The notes: a model not told the origin generated them from the sequence alone. A DNA stretch of 64,000 nucleotides from an uncultured Polaribacter sp. (GCA_947497755.1 CANMHT010000013.1:22520-86519); one strand, 5' to 3'. Counted from the first letter of the stretch, positions 44,252 through 53,402 are shown. Made by a program: numbers and translations.

Positions 44252-46933
44252 TTAAAATCTATATTCTATTTTTAAATATACAAATCTTGACAATAATCTA
44301 TATTCGGTTGTTGAAGTACCTATATCACTTATTGAAAAAGTTCTAAATGTTCTGGTGTTAAATAAGTTTTTTCCTGAAAGTGCCAAAGTCAGTTTATTCT
44401 TTTTTATAGTATACTGGGCATCAAAATCTAAAAAATAATGGGTTTTATTTTCTTTATCAAGATTTCCAAAAAAATAACGTTCTGTTTGAAACAGAACATT
44501 AAACTTTTCGTTAAATACAAACGAAAAATCCATAAAACTCATATTATCTGTAAATGAATTATTAATTGTAGATGTTTTTATTTTATTAGTGCTCCATTTT
44601 GTACCAATATGGTAATTAAAAATACCCTTAAAACCAGAACGTAATTCTAAACCATAATTATAATTGTTAGATTTTATTTCTTGTAGACTAGAATTGTTTA
44701 TTACATTTTTATAATTTGATTTTGAAAAACCAACATCTAATTTTAAGTTGGAAGAAATTTTCTTAAAATAATAATCGAATTTTGAGGAAATACTTAATAA
44801 TTCTCTGTCCTTAATTATTATTCTTTTTGATTGTATGAAATTTTGATTGATTAAAGTATTGCTTGAAAAGAAATCAAAATTTTTGTTATAAAACACAAAT
44901 GTATTTGCAAAAAAGCGATCGCTCCAATTTCCTAATTGATAGTTTAAAAGTAGTGTTGAAGCATTTAATTGATTAAATACTCCTGTTCCTTTTGAAAATG
45001 AACGAAAATTGGTAAGTACATAATTATTATAAACATCAAGAATTTTTGCATTTGTTGTATTGTAAGAATAAGATGAAGTAATTTTATTTTTACCGTTAAT
45101 TCTCCAATCTAAACCAATACTTGGGTTTACAATAAATGGTTTTTGTTTTTCTGAAAAACCATCAAATTCTAATTTGTTTACTAGTTGATGAAAACCCAAT
45201 TTCCCTATTACTGTAAAACTTTTGATTTTATAGCGGTACTTTGTTTTGAAATACAAATTGTTAGTTTGATATTCTGTATTATTTTGAAAGTTATTTGGTA
45301 TTTCTAGAATTGTAGAATTTTTAAATAAGATAAAAGTTGTGTTTAACTTATCTTTTCTAAATTTATTCCCAAATTGAATTTCTAATAAATCTCCGTTTGT
45401 TTTTCTATCCAATAAATGGGCTTCAAAACCTGCAAATTGCATTTGATTTTTACTTTGTTGCTGTACATTAGTTGATTTTGTAAAACTTGGAAATAAATCT
45501 TTATAAAAGAATTGATTAACACTGTAATTTTGTGGTGTTTTTTCGTCAATAAATCGTCCTGTAAGTAAAAATACTTTTTTTTCTTTAAGCTTGTTTGAAT
45601 ACGTTATTTTTTGGTCAAACAATGTGTTGTTAGACTGTAAATTTTCAATGGTTGATGCTCCATTAAAAATCAAATTGGATTGACCTTTTTTATTACTACT
45701 ATTATATTTGGTAGTACTTTCTAACATTTTCGTTTTTGAAACATTATAAGAGAAATCAATTTTACTGAAACCTACAGTTTTTTTATTCCTTAATTTATAA
45801 TCTTCGGTATTTGAAAAATTAGTTCCGTTTACAGTTACATTATCAATAGAGTTTCTAAAAAAATCTTGTTCATCCCAATTAAAAAAACCAAGTGTTTTGA
45901 TTTTTAGTTTCTTAGTTGGTTTAAAAATGGCATTTAATGACACTAATTCTGCATTGTTAAAATTAGTCCTACTTTTTTCGAAATTTAGAGATGTTGAAGA
46001 TAAATTAATCAGATTTTGCACTTGTTGGTTGTCGCCAACACTTGCAGGTTGATTCATACGAAAAGATCTAACAAGATTGTCAATATCCCCTGTTCCATCA
46101 CTACCAATATTGTTGAGATTTGTTAGAAAGTAAAACTTATTTTTCTTTCCAAAATTCATCAAATTACCAAGTATTTCATATCTGTTTTTAAAATTTGAAC
46201 CTGTTTTAATATTTCCAAACCAAATCCGTTTCGATTTCTCATTTAGTTTTAGATTTAAAGCAACTTTGTTACTTTCTTCAATGCCTTTTAGAAGTCGATT
46301 GTTTGAATAGTTTTTTAAGACTTCTACTTCTTCAATTGGATAAGCTGGCATATTTTTAGACAAAATTTTATAACCTTTTTCAAAAAGATCATCACCATCT
46401 ATCATTAATTTTTCAATTTCTTGATTGCCAACTTTTATAGTTCCTTCTGCACTAATGTTTAACCCCGGAATTATCTTTAATAAATCTTCTACCGTTTGTT
46501 CTGTGCCATTGGTAAAGTATTTTGTTTTAAAAGAAATAGTATCTTTTTTTATAGATATTGGTACTTCTGCCTGAATGATGACTTCCTCTAATTCAAAAGA
46601 TTTTTCTTTTAAAATTACATCTATTTTTATCTTATTTCGTATTTCGTCAATTTCAAGAACAACAGTTTTGCTCTTAAAGCCTAATGAAGAAAAGGTTAAA
46701 TTGAATTTACCTAGTTTTTCTGTTTTTAAAATATAGCGCCCTTTATTATCAGAATACGTGTAATCTAAGATACTACTGTTTATACTATCTTTTAAAATAA
46801 CACTTACTGAATGTAAGGAAGAATTATTTTCATCTGTTACCTGTCCTGAAATTTTAGTTTGTGCGAACGAAAGGTTTTTAGTGAAAAATAGAATGAATAT
46901 AAATACTACTGCTTTTTTGCGCCCTCTTCCCAT
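44252..46933 (-). CDS. TonB-dependent receptor-like outer membrane protein
   Basis: An 893-aa protein with a signal peptide after a basic start (GRGRKKAVVFIFILFFTKNL, cleavage near FAQ). A carboxypeptidase-regulatory-like beta-sandwich follows (ISGQVTDENNSSLHSVSVIL), then a short plug-like domain (TVEDLLKIIPGLNISAEGTI, IDGDDLFEKGY), then a long beta-barrel ending in RFVYLKIEYRF. This is the outer-membrane family that Bacteroidota pair with GLPGLI proteins. It overlaps the GLPGLI gene by 28 bases, so the two are coexpressed. Its ligand may be the small secreted protein encoded upstream. Confidence 0.8.
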   Translation of the reverse strand: MGRGRKKAVVFIFILFFTKNLSFAQTKISGQVTDENNSSLHSVSVILKDSINSSILDYTYSDNKGRYILKTEKLGKFNLTFSSLGFKSKTVVLEIDEIRNKIKIDVILKEKSFELEEVIIQAEVPISIKKDTISFKTKYFTNGTEQTVEDLLKIIPGLNISAEGTIKVGNQEIEKLMIDGDDLFEKGYKILSKNMPAYPIEEVEVLKNYSNNRLLKGIEESNKVALNLKLNEKSKRIWFGNIKTGSNFKNRYEILGNLMNFGKKNKFYFLTNLNNIGSDGTGDIDNLVRSFRMNQPASVGDNQQVQNLINLSSTSLNFEKSRTNFNNAELVSLNAIFKPTKKLKIKTLGFFNWDEQDFFRNSIDNVTVNGTNFSNTEDYKLRNKKTVGFSKIDFSYNVSKTKMLESTTKYNSSNKKGQSNLIFNGASTIENLQSNNTLFDQKITYSNKLKEKKVFLLTGRFIDEKTPQNYSVNQFFYKDLFPSFTKSTNVQQQSKNQMQFAGFEAHLLDRKTNGDLLEIQFGNKFRKDKLNTTFILFKNSTILEIPNNFQNNTEYQTNNLYFKTKYRYKIKSFTVIGKLGFHQLVNKLEFDGFSEKQKPFIVNPSIGLDWRINGKNKITSSYSYNTTNAKILDVYNNYVLTNFRSFSKGTGVFNQLNASTLLLNYQLGNWSDRFFANTFVFYNKNFDFFSSNTLINQNFIQSKRIIIKDRELLSISSKFDYYFKKISSNLKLDVGFSKSNYKNVINNSSLQEIKSNNYNYGLELRSGFKGIFNYHIGTKWSTNKIKTSTINNSFTDNMSFMDFSFVFNEKFNVLFQTERYFFGNLDKENKTHYFLDFDAQYTIKKNKLTLALSGKNLFNTRTFRTFSISDIGTSTTEYRLLSRFVYLKIEYRF

Positions 46934-47712
46934 TCAAAAACCAGTTCTTTTTTTAATCTCTTATTTACCGAGTTAGAAGTAACTTTAGAACCTCTAGGCA
47001 ACTTGCTTTTGATTAACTCAATTGATTTATTTATTCTTTTATTTTTGTTACCATATTTTTCAATAATAAAATCTTTAATGTTAATTTGCTTATCGTATTT
47101 TACTTTTGCAATAAGTTTTTTAAAACTAAGGTTTAATTTGCTAATTTTTTTTACTACCCATCTATACTTTAAAGTTGTGTCATAAGCTTCTAGAATCAAT
47201 CCAGGCGCACCATTTAGTTTCCATGGTCCAAAAGGCAATGGTAATTCATTAGTATACCAAACTATGTAATTCCTACCTCTAAAATAAGTTTTTGCTTTAT
47301 TACATTTATATTTTCCAATCTGTTTTGTTTGCTTACTAGAAACATCCCATTTAAAATTGGGTAATTTTTCTACAACATTAAAGATTGTTTTATCGTATAA
47401 CATTGTTTCTATAGAACTGAGGCTTCTTTTCTTTAAGTCTATAAAATTAGTCCTTAATACTCCTTTAGGAGCATAATTTGCATCTATCTCTTTTTCAAAG
47501 TTTGCACTCTCTTTTTGAGAATGTTTTATTAGTTTAAATTCTGGAAGTTCAACATATTTTGATACAGCTGAACTCTCAATCCCTAAAAAAGATTTTTTTA
47601 CTCTAGGATTTGAAGTATTATAGTATGCGTTATACTCTAACAATAATTCATTTTTTTGGGAGTAGGTATTAATTGACACTAGTATAAATACTATAATTAA
47701 GATGTTTTTCAT
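46906..47712 (-). CDS. GLPGLI family protein
   Basis: A 268-aa protein with a signal peptide (ILIIVFILVSINTYSQ). The region YIVWYTNELPLPFGPWKLNG followed by APGLILEAYD matches the family signature GPxKxxGLPGLI. KWDVSSKQTKQIGKYKCNKA upstream is also typical. These periplasmic proteins occur next to TonB-type receptors in Flavobacteriia. The role is unproven; processing or export of small peptides has been suggested from context. Confidence 0.9.
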   Translation of the reverse strand: MKNILIIVFILVSINTYSQKNELLLEYNAYYNTSNPRVKKSFLGIESSAVSKYVELPEFKLIKHSQKESANFEKEIDANYAPKGVLRTNFIDLKKRSLSSIETMLYDKTIFNVVEKLPNFKWDVSSKQTKQIGKYKCNKAKTYFRGRNYIVWYTNELPLPFGPWKLNGAPGLILEAYDTTLKYRWVVKKISKLNLSFKKLIAKVKYDKQINIKDFIIEKYGNKNKRINKSIELIKSKLPRGSKVTSNSVNKRLKKELVFEWEEGAKKQ

Positions 47713-47727
47713 GGTAATTCATATTTT

Positions 47728-47762
47728 TTCTCACTAGAAATCTAAAAGAAATCTAGTGAGAA
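47728..47762. promoter_or_regulatory. intergenic hairpin between peptide and GLPGLI genes
   Basis: ttctcactaga / tctagtgagaa, with more pairing (aaatct/agattt) around a short loop. It lies between the stop of the 104-aa gene and the GLPGLI start. There is no T run in the direction of transcription, so a processing or stabilising hairpin that keeps the upstream message abundant is more likely than a terminator. Confidence 0.5.
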
Positions 47763-47768
47763 ATTAGA

Positions 47769-48083
47769 TTAAAAAATCATCCCCCAGTACACTAAAAGAA
47801 CAGATAAATCTCTTAATTTTTTAGATAATTCAGCACAAGACTCTCCTTTTTCAACAGTTACACTATAATGAACAGTATCTATAACATCTCCCTCTTCATC
47901 TGTTACCCTATGAGTAATATTGCACAGTTTGAATAACTCTAAAAAATTATTATTTATACTCTCAACATTTTTTAATTTTGGGATTTCTTTAGAATCTAAT
48001 GTAGATACTGATTCTACATCATTTGTTGCAAACGTAACTGAAACGGTTAGTAATAAGATTACTGTTAAAAATAAATTCTTCAT
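47769..48083 (-). CDS. small secreted precursor protein
   Basis: A 104-aa protein with a signal peptide (FLTVILLLTVSVTFATND, cleavage near residue 20). The mature part is acidic with two cysteines (LCNITH and GESCAEL). It is the first of three genes with the GLPGLI protein and the TonB-type receptor. The order peptide, GLPGLI, receptor suggests it is the exported product handled by the other two. There is no known family. Confidence 0.6.
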   Translation of the reverse strand: MKNLFLTVILLLTVSVTFATNDVESVSTLDSKEIPKLKNVESINNNFLELFKLCNITHRVTDEEGDVIDTVHYSVTVEKGESCAELSKKLRDLSVLLVYWGMIF

Positions 48084-48199
48084 AATAACAAAATTTAATG
48101 CTCCATTTAGGTCTTGAGCTGTTAGTTTTCCGACCTTTCTGGTTTCTGATTTTTTAATTTTTCTAGAGTGTTTTTTCTCTAGCTGACGCTAAGGTAGTA

Positions 48200-48318
48200 G
48201 AATGAGTTGAGGGGTTTAGCAGTAAATTTGTACGGTATTACTGATATTTGTATAGATTTCTAAAATAGAACTATTTTAAATCTATTTAACAGAAATATTA
48301 AGTGTGAAGAGGATAGAA
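48200..48318. repeat. intergenic repeat B, copy 2
   Basis: Contains the same agcagtaaatttgtacggta core, the gatttctaaaatagaac dyad, and gtgtgaagaggatagaaa. It lies upstream of the small secreted protein gene, in a 538-base gene-free spacer. Confidence 0.75.
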
Positions 48319-48513
48319 AAGCAGAGGTAATCACCTTCCCAAATAAACTATTAAAACAGGTCAGTAAGGTTAAGTTCATTTCGACAATGCTTATAACCAA
48401 AAGAAATATCAGATATTCATCTCTAAAAAGATTAAATGTGATTCACCTCTTTTTGAATCCTCGTATACTGATATTTAAACTTCAATTAAAGGCCTTAGTA
48501 ACATTGTAATTTA

Positions 48514-48585
48514 AAAAAATGAAGACTTCTTTTAAAAAGCAAAAGCCTCTTAAAAAGAGACTTTTGTATAAGAACTTCATTTTTT
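48514..48585. terminator. nested hairpins, terminator-like
   Basis: Outer arms aaaaaatgaag / cttcatttttt enclose an inner hairpin (aaaagcctctt / aagagactttt). Together with flanking A and T runs they can end transcription from either side. They lie right before the 3' end of the gene at 48622. Confidence 0.6.
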
Positions 48586-48621
48586 AAGGACTTGTGCAAC
48601 GTTTACCATTGTTAGCCACAG

Positions 48622-49233
48622 TTAATTTATTCTCAATGTCTTTATATAATAATCGTCTTTAAATTTAATAAACTGAGAGTCAGATTTAAGAATCATTGTT
48701 ACTTCTTTAAATGAGAAATCTTTCCTATTTTCTTTAAATGTAGGCTCTAGTTTTTTTAGGTAATAGTAATTCACGCAAATAAATAAGGCGCAAATTGCAT
48801 TAAGAGCATTTTCCAAATTCGCTTTTTTAAAGTAATTATTTCTTTCGTGCTTCACTTTGTTATGCATTTTCCACCATTCAGGTGTTTCTTCTTTCTTCCA
48901 AATTTTGAATGGTTGAACATTGAAGAAATGAAAGCCAACACTTACTTTTTCATTAATTATTTCTGGCAGATTTTCTCGAATTATTACTCTGTAATCATTG
49001 ATTTTTTGAGGTTTTAATGAAGGGTCTATTAAATAACAAATATCTTTTAAAATAACATCGAGCTCAGAACAAGCTGATAACAATATTCTAGTCAGTTCAA
49101 TCGAATATGTTTTTAGGTTTTCGTCAGAGAAATCAATAAAACGTGATATTTGCTTAAAGTCAGATTCTAAGGCACAATAATATTCCCAATATTGCATTGA
49201 GAATTCTTTTTCATGTTGATTAACATCTGTCAT
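48622..49233 (-). CDS. HEPN-like helical protein
   Basis: A 203-aa helical protein. WWKMHNKVKHERNNYFKKAN followed by ENALNAICALFICVNYYYL resembles the second half of HEPN-like bundles, in which the KHxR region takes part in RNA cleavage or binding. The ELTRILLSACSELDVILKDI segment would be the first helix pair. There is no partner gene. It lies between the nested terminator and repeat A copy 3. Confidence 0.5.
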   Translation of the reverse strand: MTDVNQHEKEFSMQYWEYYCALESDFKQISRFIDFSDENLKTYSIELTRILLSACSELDVILKDICYLIDPSLKPQKINDYRVIIRENLPEIINEKVSVGFHFFNVQPFKIWKKEETPEWWKMHNKVKHERNNYFKKANLENALNAICALFICVNYYYLKKLEPTFKENRKDFSFKEVTMILKSDSQFIKFKDDYYIKTLRIN

Positions 49234-49242
49234 TTTTTATTG

Positions 49243-49400
49243 TAGCTAACTCATTATATCTAGGTCATATTTCCAGATAACAGGAGTTTTGTTTCACTTT
49301 ATCAATTTTATTGAAAGATAAGAAAAGTAATTAAAGAATAGCGAAGGTTAATCTGAAATCTTAAAACATCCGTTGTTTACTTGTACTTTACTAAACTTTC
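49243..49400. repeat. intergenic repeat A, copy 3
   Basis: agctaactcattatatc lies directly upstream of the gene starting at 49233, followed by the shared aaagataagaaaagtaatta block and ending cttgtactttactaaac. Confidence 0.8.
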
Positions 49401-49424
49401 GATTAAGCTCTTTACTGCTATTTT

Positions 49425-50747
49425 TTATATACGTGGTTGTACACTGTGCTTTTCTATTGCATTTATATTTTCTAAAATGGTTTTTCCTTTATCAATATAG
49501 TTTTTAATCCATATTTTTTTATAACTCTTTTTAATCGATTCAAAGTCCTCTCCGTTTTCTATTCGCTTATATAGTTCAACCGAATATAATAATTGATAAA
49601 TCATACCTGACTTTATGTAATTGTCAAATGGTATATCCTTCATTTTATCTTTAAGGAATAAATTATAGGCAAAAAGTCTTTCTCCTTTAGTTTTAGCTTC
49701 CGTTTCTATTCCCAAAGAATCACAGACTTTTTTTAAATGATTTAATTTGAAAATAGGAAGGAAATAGTCAGGATAAAAATAAGAAGCTAATCTAATTGGA
49801 ATTGCCTCTGCATATTGGGGAATATTAAAGTCAAAAAGTCCGTTACAAAAGTTAAATAGGTTTTTATTACCGTTTAAATTCCAAGGTTCTAAACCAATTG
49901 ATTCTGGTATTAAAAAATCAATAACCTTTTTGAAATCTTTATGTACAAATGAGTCTTTAAATTGTGCTTCTCTCAATCCTGTTCCAGCTAATTTTGACTC
50001 AACACCATAAACAAAATTATAATACAAATTATCATACCTTTTTGGATGTCCTTTTGGCGAATAATATAAAGTAGTATCGAATTTTTGTGTTTTAATTATT
50101 CTTTTTGTTTCATTCCTTTTTTTGTTTGCTTCGTAAGTTCTGTCTAATACCCAACTATGATCTTCTTTGGAATTGAAAACTTTATCAATTAATAACTGAA
50201 TATTTAATTTCTCAACATTGAAGTTTTCTTTTACTTCAGTTACTATTTGTTTTTCAAATTTCTCTCGTTTTTTGAGAACTTCGTATTTGTCTCGATTCTG
50301 GTTTATTAAATCTTTTGTGATTTCATTTGTTTGGGATTCTAACCACAAATTCTCAAAAATCTGTTCGCAATTTTCAAAATTTTGAGAATCTACATTGACA
50401 GTTAATTCAATGTTATTTTCAAAACCTCCGTTAGTTAGGTTTGACGAAGTTACAAACATATTATTGTCTGTTATGTAGAGTTTTAAGTGGATATCGTTGT
50501 TGTAACAAATTTTAAATCCACAATCCAATAGATATTCAAGAGTTGGTAAGTCAAATGTATTGATATTTCTTTCATCAAATTTTGTTACCAACCTTTTGTC
50601 TTGAATGTTTTGAGTGTTTTTTTCGTTGATTATTTTTTTAGCGAAAGAACTTATGAAAGGAACTGCAATTTTAAATTTTCCAACAGTTGCATTTACGCAA
50701 TCTTTAATTAAATCTGAAATTGGATTTAGTATAATTTGTTCATTCAT
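49425..50747 (-). CDS. PLD-like domain protein with C-terminal unknown domain
   Basis: A 440-aa protein. Residues 80-145 contain HLKLYITDNNMFVTSSNLTN followed by GGFENNIELTV, the HxK...N half-site of the PLD superfamily (single copy, so it may act as a dimer). The rest (residues 160-440) has no recognised motif. It includes charged helices and the NLYYNFVYGVESKLAGTGLR segment. It may be a nuclease-type defence protein. It is alone between repeats. Confidence 0.6.
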   Translation of the reverse strand: MNEQIILNPISDLIKDCVNATVGKFKIAVPFISSFAKKIINEKNTQNIQDKRLVTKFDERNINTFDLPTLEYLLDCGFKICYNNDIHLKLYITDNNMFVTSSNLTNGGFENNIELTVNVDSQNFENCEQIFENLWLESQTNEITKDLINQNRDKYEVLKKREKFEKQIVTEVKENFNVEKLNIQLLIDKVFNSKEDHSWVLDRTYEANKKRNETKRIIKTQKFDTTLYYSPKGHPKRYDNLYYNFVYGVESKLAGTGLREAQFKDSFVHKDFKKVIDFLIPESIGLEPWNLNGNKNLFNFCNGLFDFNIPQYAEAIPIRLASYFYPDYFLPIFKLNHLKKVCDSLGIETEAKTKGERLFAYNLFLKDKMKDIPFDNYIKSGMIYQLLYSVELYKRIENGEDFESIKKSYKKIWIKNYIDKGKTILENINAIEKHSVQPRI

Positions 50748-50766
50748 AGTTCGGTTTATGGCATTG

Positions 50767-50886
50767 CTTACAACTCGTTATATCGTGAATCCTACCCCTT
50801 TTATACAGATCATATTTCAGGATAACAAGAACTTTTTTCCACTTTATCAATTTTATTGAAAGATAAGAAAAGTAATCAAAGAAGTT
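50767..50886. repeat. intergenic repeat A, copy 4 (shorter)
   Basis: acaactcgttatatcgtgaa just upstream of the gene starting at 50747, followed by the shared aaagataagaaaagtaatca block. It then switches directly into repeat B copy 3. Confidence 0.8.
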
Positions 50887-51040
50887 TTTACCTCTTTAGC
50901 ATTGTTGTTATTTGCAAATGTAAAAGATAGGAATAATGAATTTAGCAGTAAATTTGTATGGTATTACTGATATTTGTACTGATTTCATAAAATCAGGACT
51001 ATTTTAAGAACTGTTGAGTATGAAGAGGATAGAAATAGCT
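50880..51040. repeat. intergenic repeat B, copy 3
   Basis: agaagtttttacctctttag, agcagtaaatttgtatggta, a changed but still symmetric dyad (gatttcataaaatcagg), and tgaagaggatagaaatag. It is fused to repeat A copy 4. No gene exists between 50748 and 51248; the remainder to 51248 ends in ggttatacattgttgta. Confidence 0.7.
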
Positions 51041-51248
51041 TATAACTAATGAAAATTAGTCCCTATAAAGTTTACTAATTATTAATTATATTGGTTAAAT
51101 GGAAAGAACAGCGGTCTCTTATAACCGTTGGTTACGGTTAAATTAGGAATAATTTTCGGTTTAACACAGGCTTTAGCAATTCCGAGTGGATTTGGACTCA
51201 GTCGAATCCTCCGTAGTTGCGGTTATACATTGTTGTAAAACGTACATT

Positions 51249-51851
51249 TTATTTCGGTAAATTTTTAAATAAATCTCGGTAATAATAGAATTTTCTATCT
51301 ATTTGAATATTTAATTCATATTCATTTTGTTTGTTTAATTTGTTAAAATTATCAATTATATTCATTAAGTAGTTTTCAATTAGATTAAAGTTTTTATGAT
51401 TTTTTAAGACAAAAGAAATTTTTAATTTTTCACTATTATCAGCAAATCGTTTGTCTTTTCCATTATTTTGTAAATCCTTTTTCAAAATACTTGATAAAGA
51501 TTCTATATGAAATAAGTTGTCATTTTTTAGTATACTATCCTCTGAAATTATTATTAAGTTTTTTTGTTTTACTAATCTTGAGTTAAAACAGAAACCGTGT
51601 CTAGTTGTTATTTTTAAGTTGTGAATATTGTTGTTGTTTTTAATTCTTAAAAGTCCGTATCCATTACCTTTAAAATTTAAATTTTCTAGTTTACTAATGA
51701 AATCATCATAATTTTGGTATTCACTTAAATTTAAAGTGTCAATTTTGATTTTACTAATTTTTTCATAAGAAGGGTAATGATAATTCTTAATTTCTTTTTT
51801 ACAATTAATTAAGACAAAGGGAAATAGAAATATTAAATTTTTTAGTTTCAA
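51249..51851 (-). CDS. lipoprotein of unknown function
   Basis: A 200-aa protein with a lipoprotein signal (LIFLFPFVLINCKKE, lipid-bound Cys at residue 17). The mature part is lysine- and asparagine-rich (FKGNGYGLLRIKNNNNIHNL). No family is recognised. It is flanked on the 5' side by repeat A copy 5. Confidence 0.6.
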   Translation of the reverse strand: MKLKNLIFLFPFVLINCKKEIKNYHYPSYEKISKIKIDTLNLSEYQNYDDFISKLENLNFKGNGYGLLRIKNNNNIHNLKITTRHGFCFNSRLVKQKNLIIISEDSILKNDNLFHIESLSSILKKDLQNNGKDKRFADNSEKLKISFVLKNHKNFNLIENYLMNIIDNFNKLNKQNEYELNIQIDRKFYYYRDLFKNLPK

Positions 51852-51876
51852 TTTTGGGTCAGATTAGGTATGTTTT

Positions 51877-52055
51877 ACAACTCATTATATCGTGAAACTT
51901 ACTCCTTATATCTAGATTTAATTCCAGATAACAAGAACTTTTGTTCAACTTTATCAATTTTATTGAAAGATAAGAAAAGTAATTAAAGAACAGTTTGAGT
52001 TAATCCGTAATCTTAAAACATCTGTTGTTTACATGTGATTCACTAAACCTTCTAA
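51877..52055. repeat. intergenic repeat A, copy 5
   Basis: acaactcattatatcgtgaa upstream of the lipoprotein gene, the shared aaagataagaaaagtaatta block, and the tacatgtgattcactaaac end, lying next to the integrase stop. Confidence 0.8.
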
Positions 52056-52063
52056 AACAAGTT

Positions 52064-53314
52064 TTAGCTTATAAATGTTTTATTGTTATTTTTAGAAACT
52101 GTTGTTTTTAACTTATTTTTAAGCTCTTTCATATCATCACTCACTTTCCTATCTAATATTTTAGCATAATGCTGGGTGGTTTTTAAAGATTTATGACCAA
52201 GCATTTTACTTACAGATTCTATAGGAACTCCATTAGTTAAGGTTACAGTTGTAGCAAAAGTGTGACGTGCTAAATGGAACGTTAGATTTTTATTGATACC
52301 ACATATATCTGCAATCTCTTTTATGTAAGCATTCATTTTTTGATTGCTTAATACAGGTAGCATTTTTTGGCCATTTAACACCTCTGGGTGTTCTGCGTAT
52401 TTTTCTAAAATAGCTTCTGCAGTAGAAAGAATAGGAATGTTACTTCTGGAATCTGTTTTAGTTCTTTTGGTTTTTATCCAACGTTCTCCATCAATACCAA
52501 TAACGATATCATTCTTTGATAGTTTCTTTACATCTGCATACGCCAAACCCGTAAAGCAACTAAATATAAAAATATCTTTTACCTGGTCCAGTCGTTTAAT
52601 CTTGAATTCTTTTTCTAACATCTTTTGAATTTCTTCTTCTGTTAAGAATTCTCTGTCTACAGTTTTTAAACGTCCTTTCCAATTAAAGAATGGATCTTTA
52701 CTTATCCAATCATTTGCATAAGCAATACGGATTATCTTTTTAAAATTCGTGATGTATTTAATTGCAGTATTATGGCCACAGCTTCTTTCTGTTTTTAAAT
52801 AGTACTCAAAGCCATTAATGAATTTATGATCTACATCTTTAACAGGAATATCTTCTACTTCATATTCCAACTTTATATAAGCTTCTATATGCTTTTTTGC
52901 AGTTCTATATCTTTCCGCTGTTCCTGGAGCAAAATCTTTACCTACTAAATTATCTACCTTATCATTATGGTCTTGAAAAATTTTAAGCAACATTTTGTGC
53001 TTTTCTTCTTTGCCTTGATAGATATCTCTAACCTTTAAAGCCGTAATAAGCTTGTTTTCTTCAATTAATCTTTGATGAATTTTATAAATTTTGTTAGTAA
53101 TAAGATCTATATAACGGTTTAGTTCTTGTGCCTCACTTGAAAATCCTTTTGCCTTTCCTGCGGAAGAGTTCCATTTATTAATTGCAATTTTTCGTCTAAT
53201 ACTCAACTCTGCTCTTTTACCTTTTACAGTAATACGCATATATACATTGGCTTTTCCTTGACTATCTGCCTTACTACGTTTGATATAAAAAAGAAGAGAA
53301 AATAAATCTTGCAT
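52064..53314 (-). CDS. tyrosine recombinase (island integrase)
   Basis: About 416 aa from ATG 53314 (MQDLFSLLF). A GTG 9 bases upstream is an alternative. The N-terminal Arm-DNA-binding/SAM-like region has the typical Bacteroidota start FYIKRSKADSQGKANVYMRI. In the catalytic domain SCFTGLAYADVKKL stands where Arg I is expected (Ala instead of Arg), then HLARHTFATTV (HxxR) and LGHKSLKTTQHYAKI (His and the Tyr nucleophile). Loss of Arg I is also known from CTnDOT-type integrases. It integrates the island into tRNA-Ser. Confidence 0.9.
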   Translation of the reverse strand: MQDLFSLLFYIKRSKADSQGKANVYMRITVKGKRAELSIRRKIAINKWNSSAGKAKGFSSEAQELNRYIDLITNKIYKIHQRLIEENKLITALKVRDIYQGKEEKHKMLLKIFQDHNDKVDNLVGKDFAPGTAERYRTAKKHIEAYIKLEYEVEDIPVKDVDHKFINGFEYYLKTERSCGHNTAIKYITNFKKIIRIAYANDWISKDPFFNWKGRLKTVDREFLTEEEIQKMLEKEFKIKRLDQVKDIFIFSCFTGLAYADVKKLSKNDIVIGIDGERWIKTKRTKTDSRSNIPILSTAEAILEKYAEHPEVLNGQKMLPVLSNQKMNAYIKEIADICGINKNLTFHLARHTFATTVTLTNGVPIESVSKMLGHKSLKTTQHYAKILDRKVSDDMKELKNKLKTTVSKNNNKTFIS

Positions 53315-53326
53315 CGGTGTCACTTA
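53313..53326 (+). promoter_or_regulatory. putative arm-type site at integrase start
   Basis: atcggtgtcacttat, matching the complement of 19208-19222. It overlaps the integrase start codon region, so binding would also repress the gene. Confidence 0.5.
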
Positions 53327-53402
53327 TGATAACACTATAAATATACAAAAATCTTATGGAAATAAAAAACATAAACCCTTTAAAATCAAGTACTTTGAAG
53401 CG

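Noticed and set aside
37138..52055. Repeat A as integron attC sites
   Set aside because: I could not find the RYYYAAC / GTRRRRY-type core pair at the ends, and no IntI-like integrase with its extra domain is present; the only integrase is the tRNA-specific one. The cassette likeness is kept as a separate idea.
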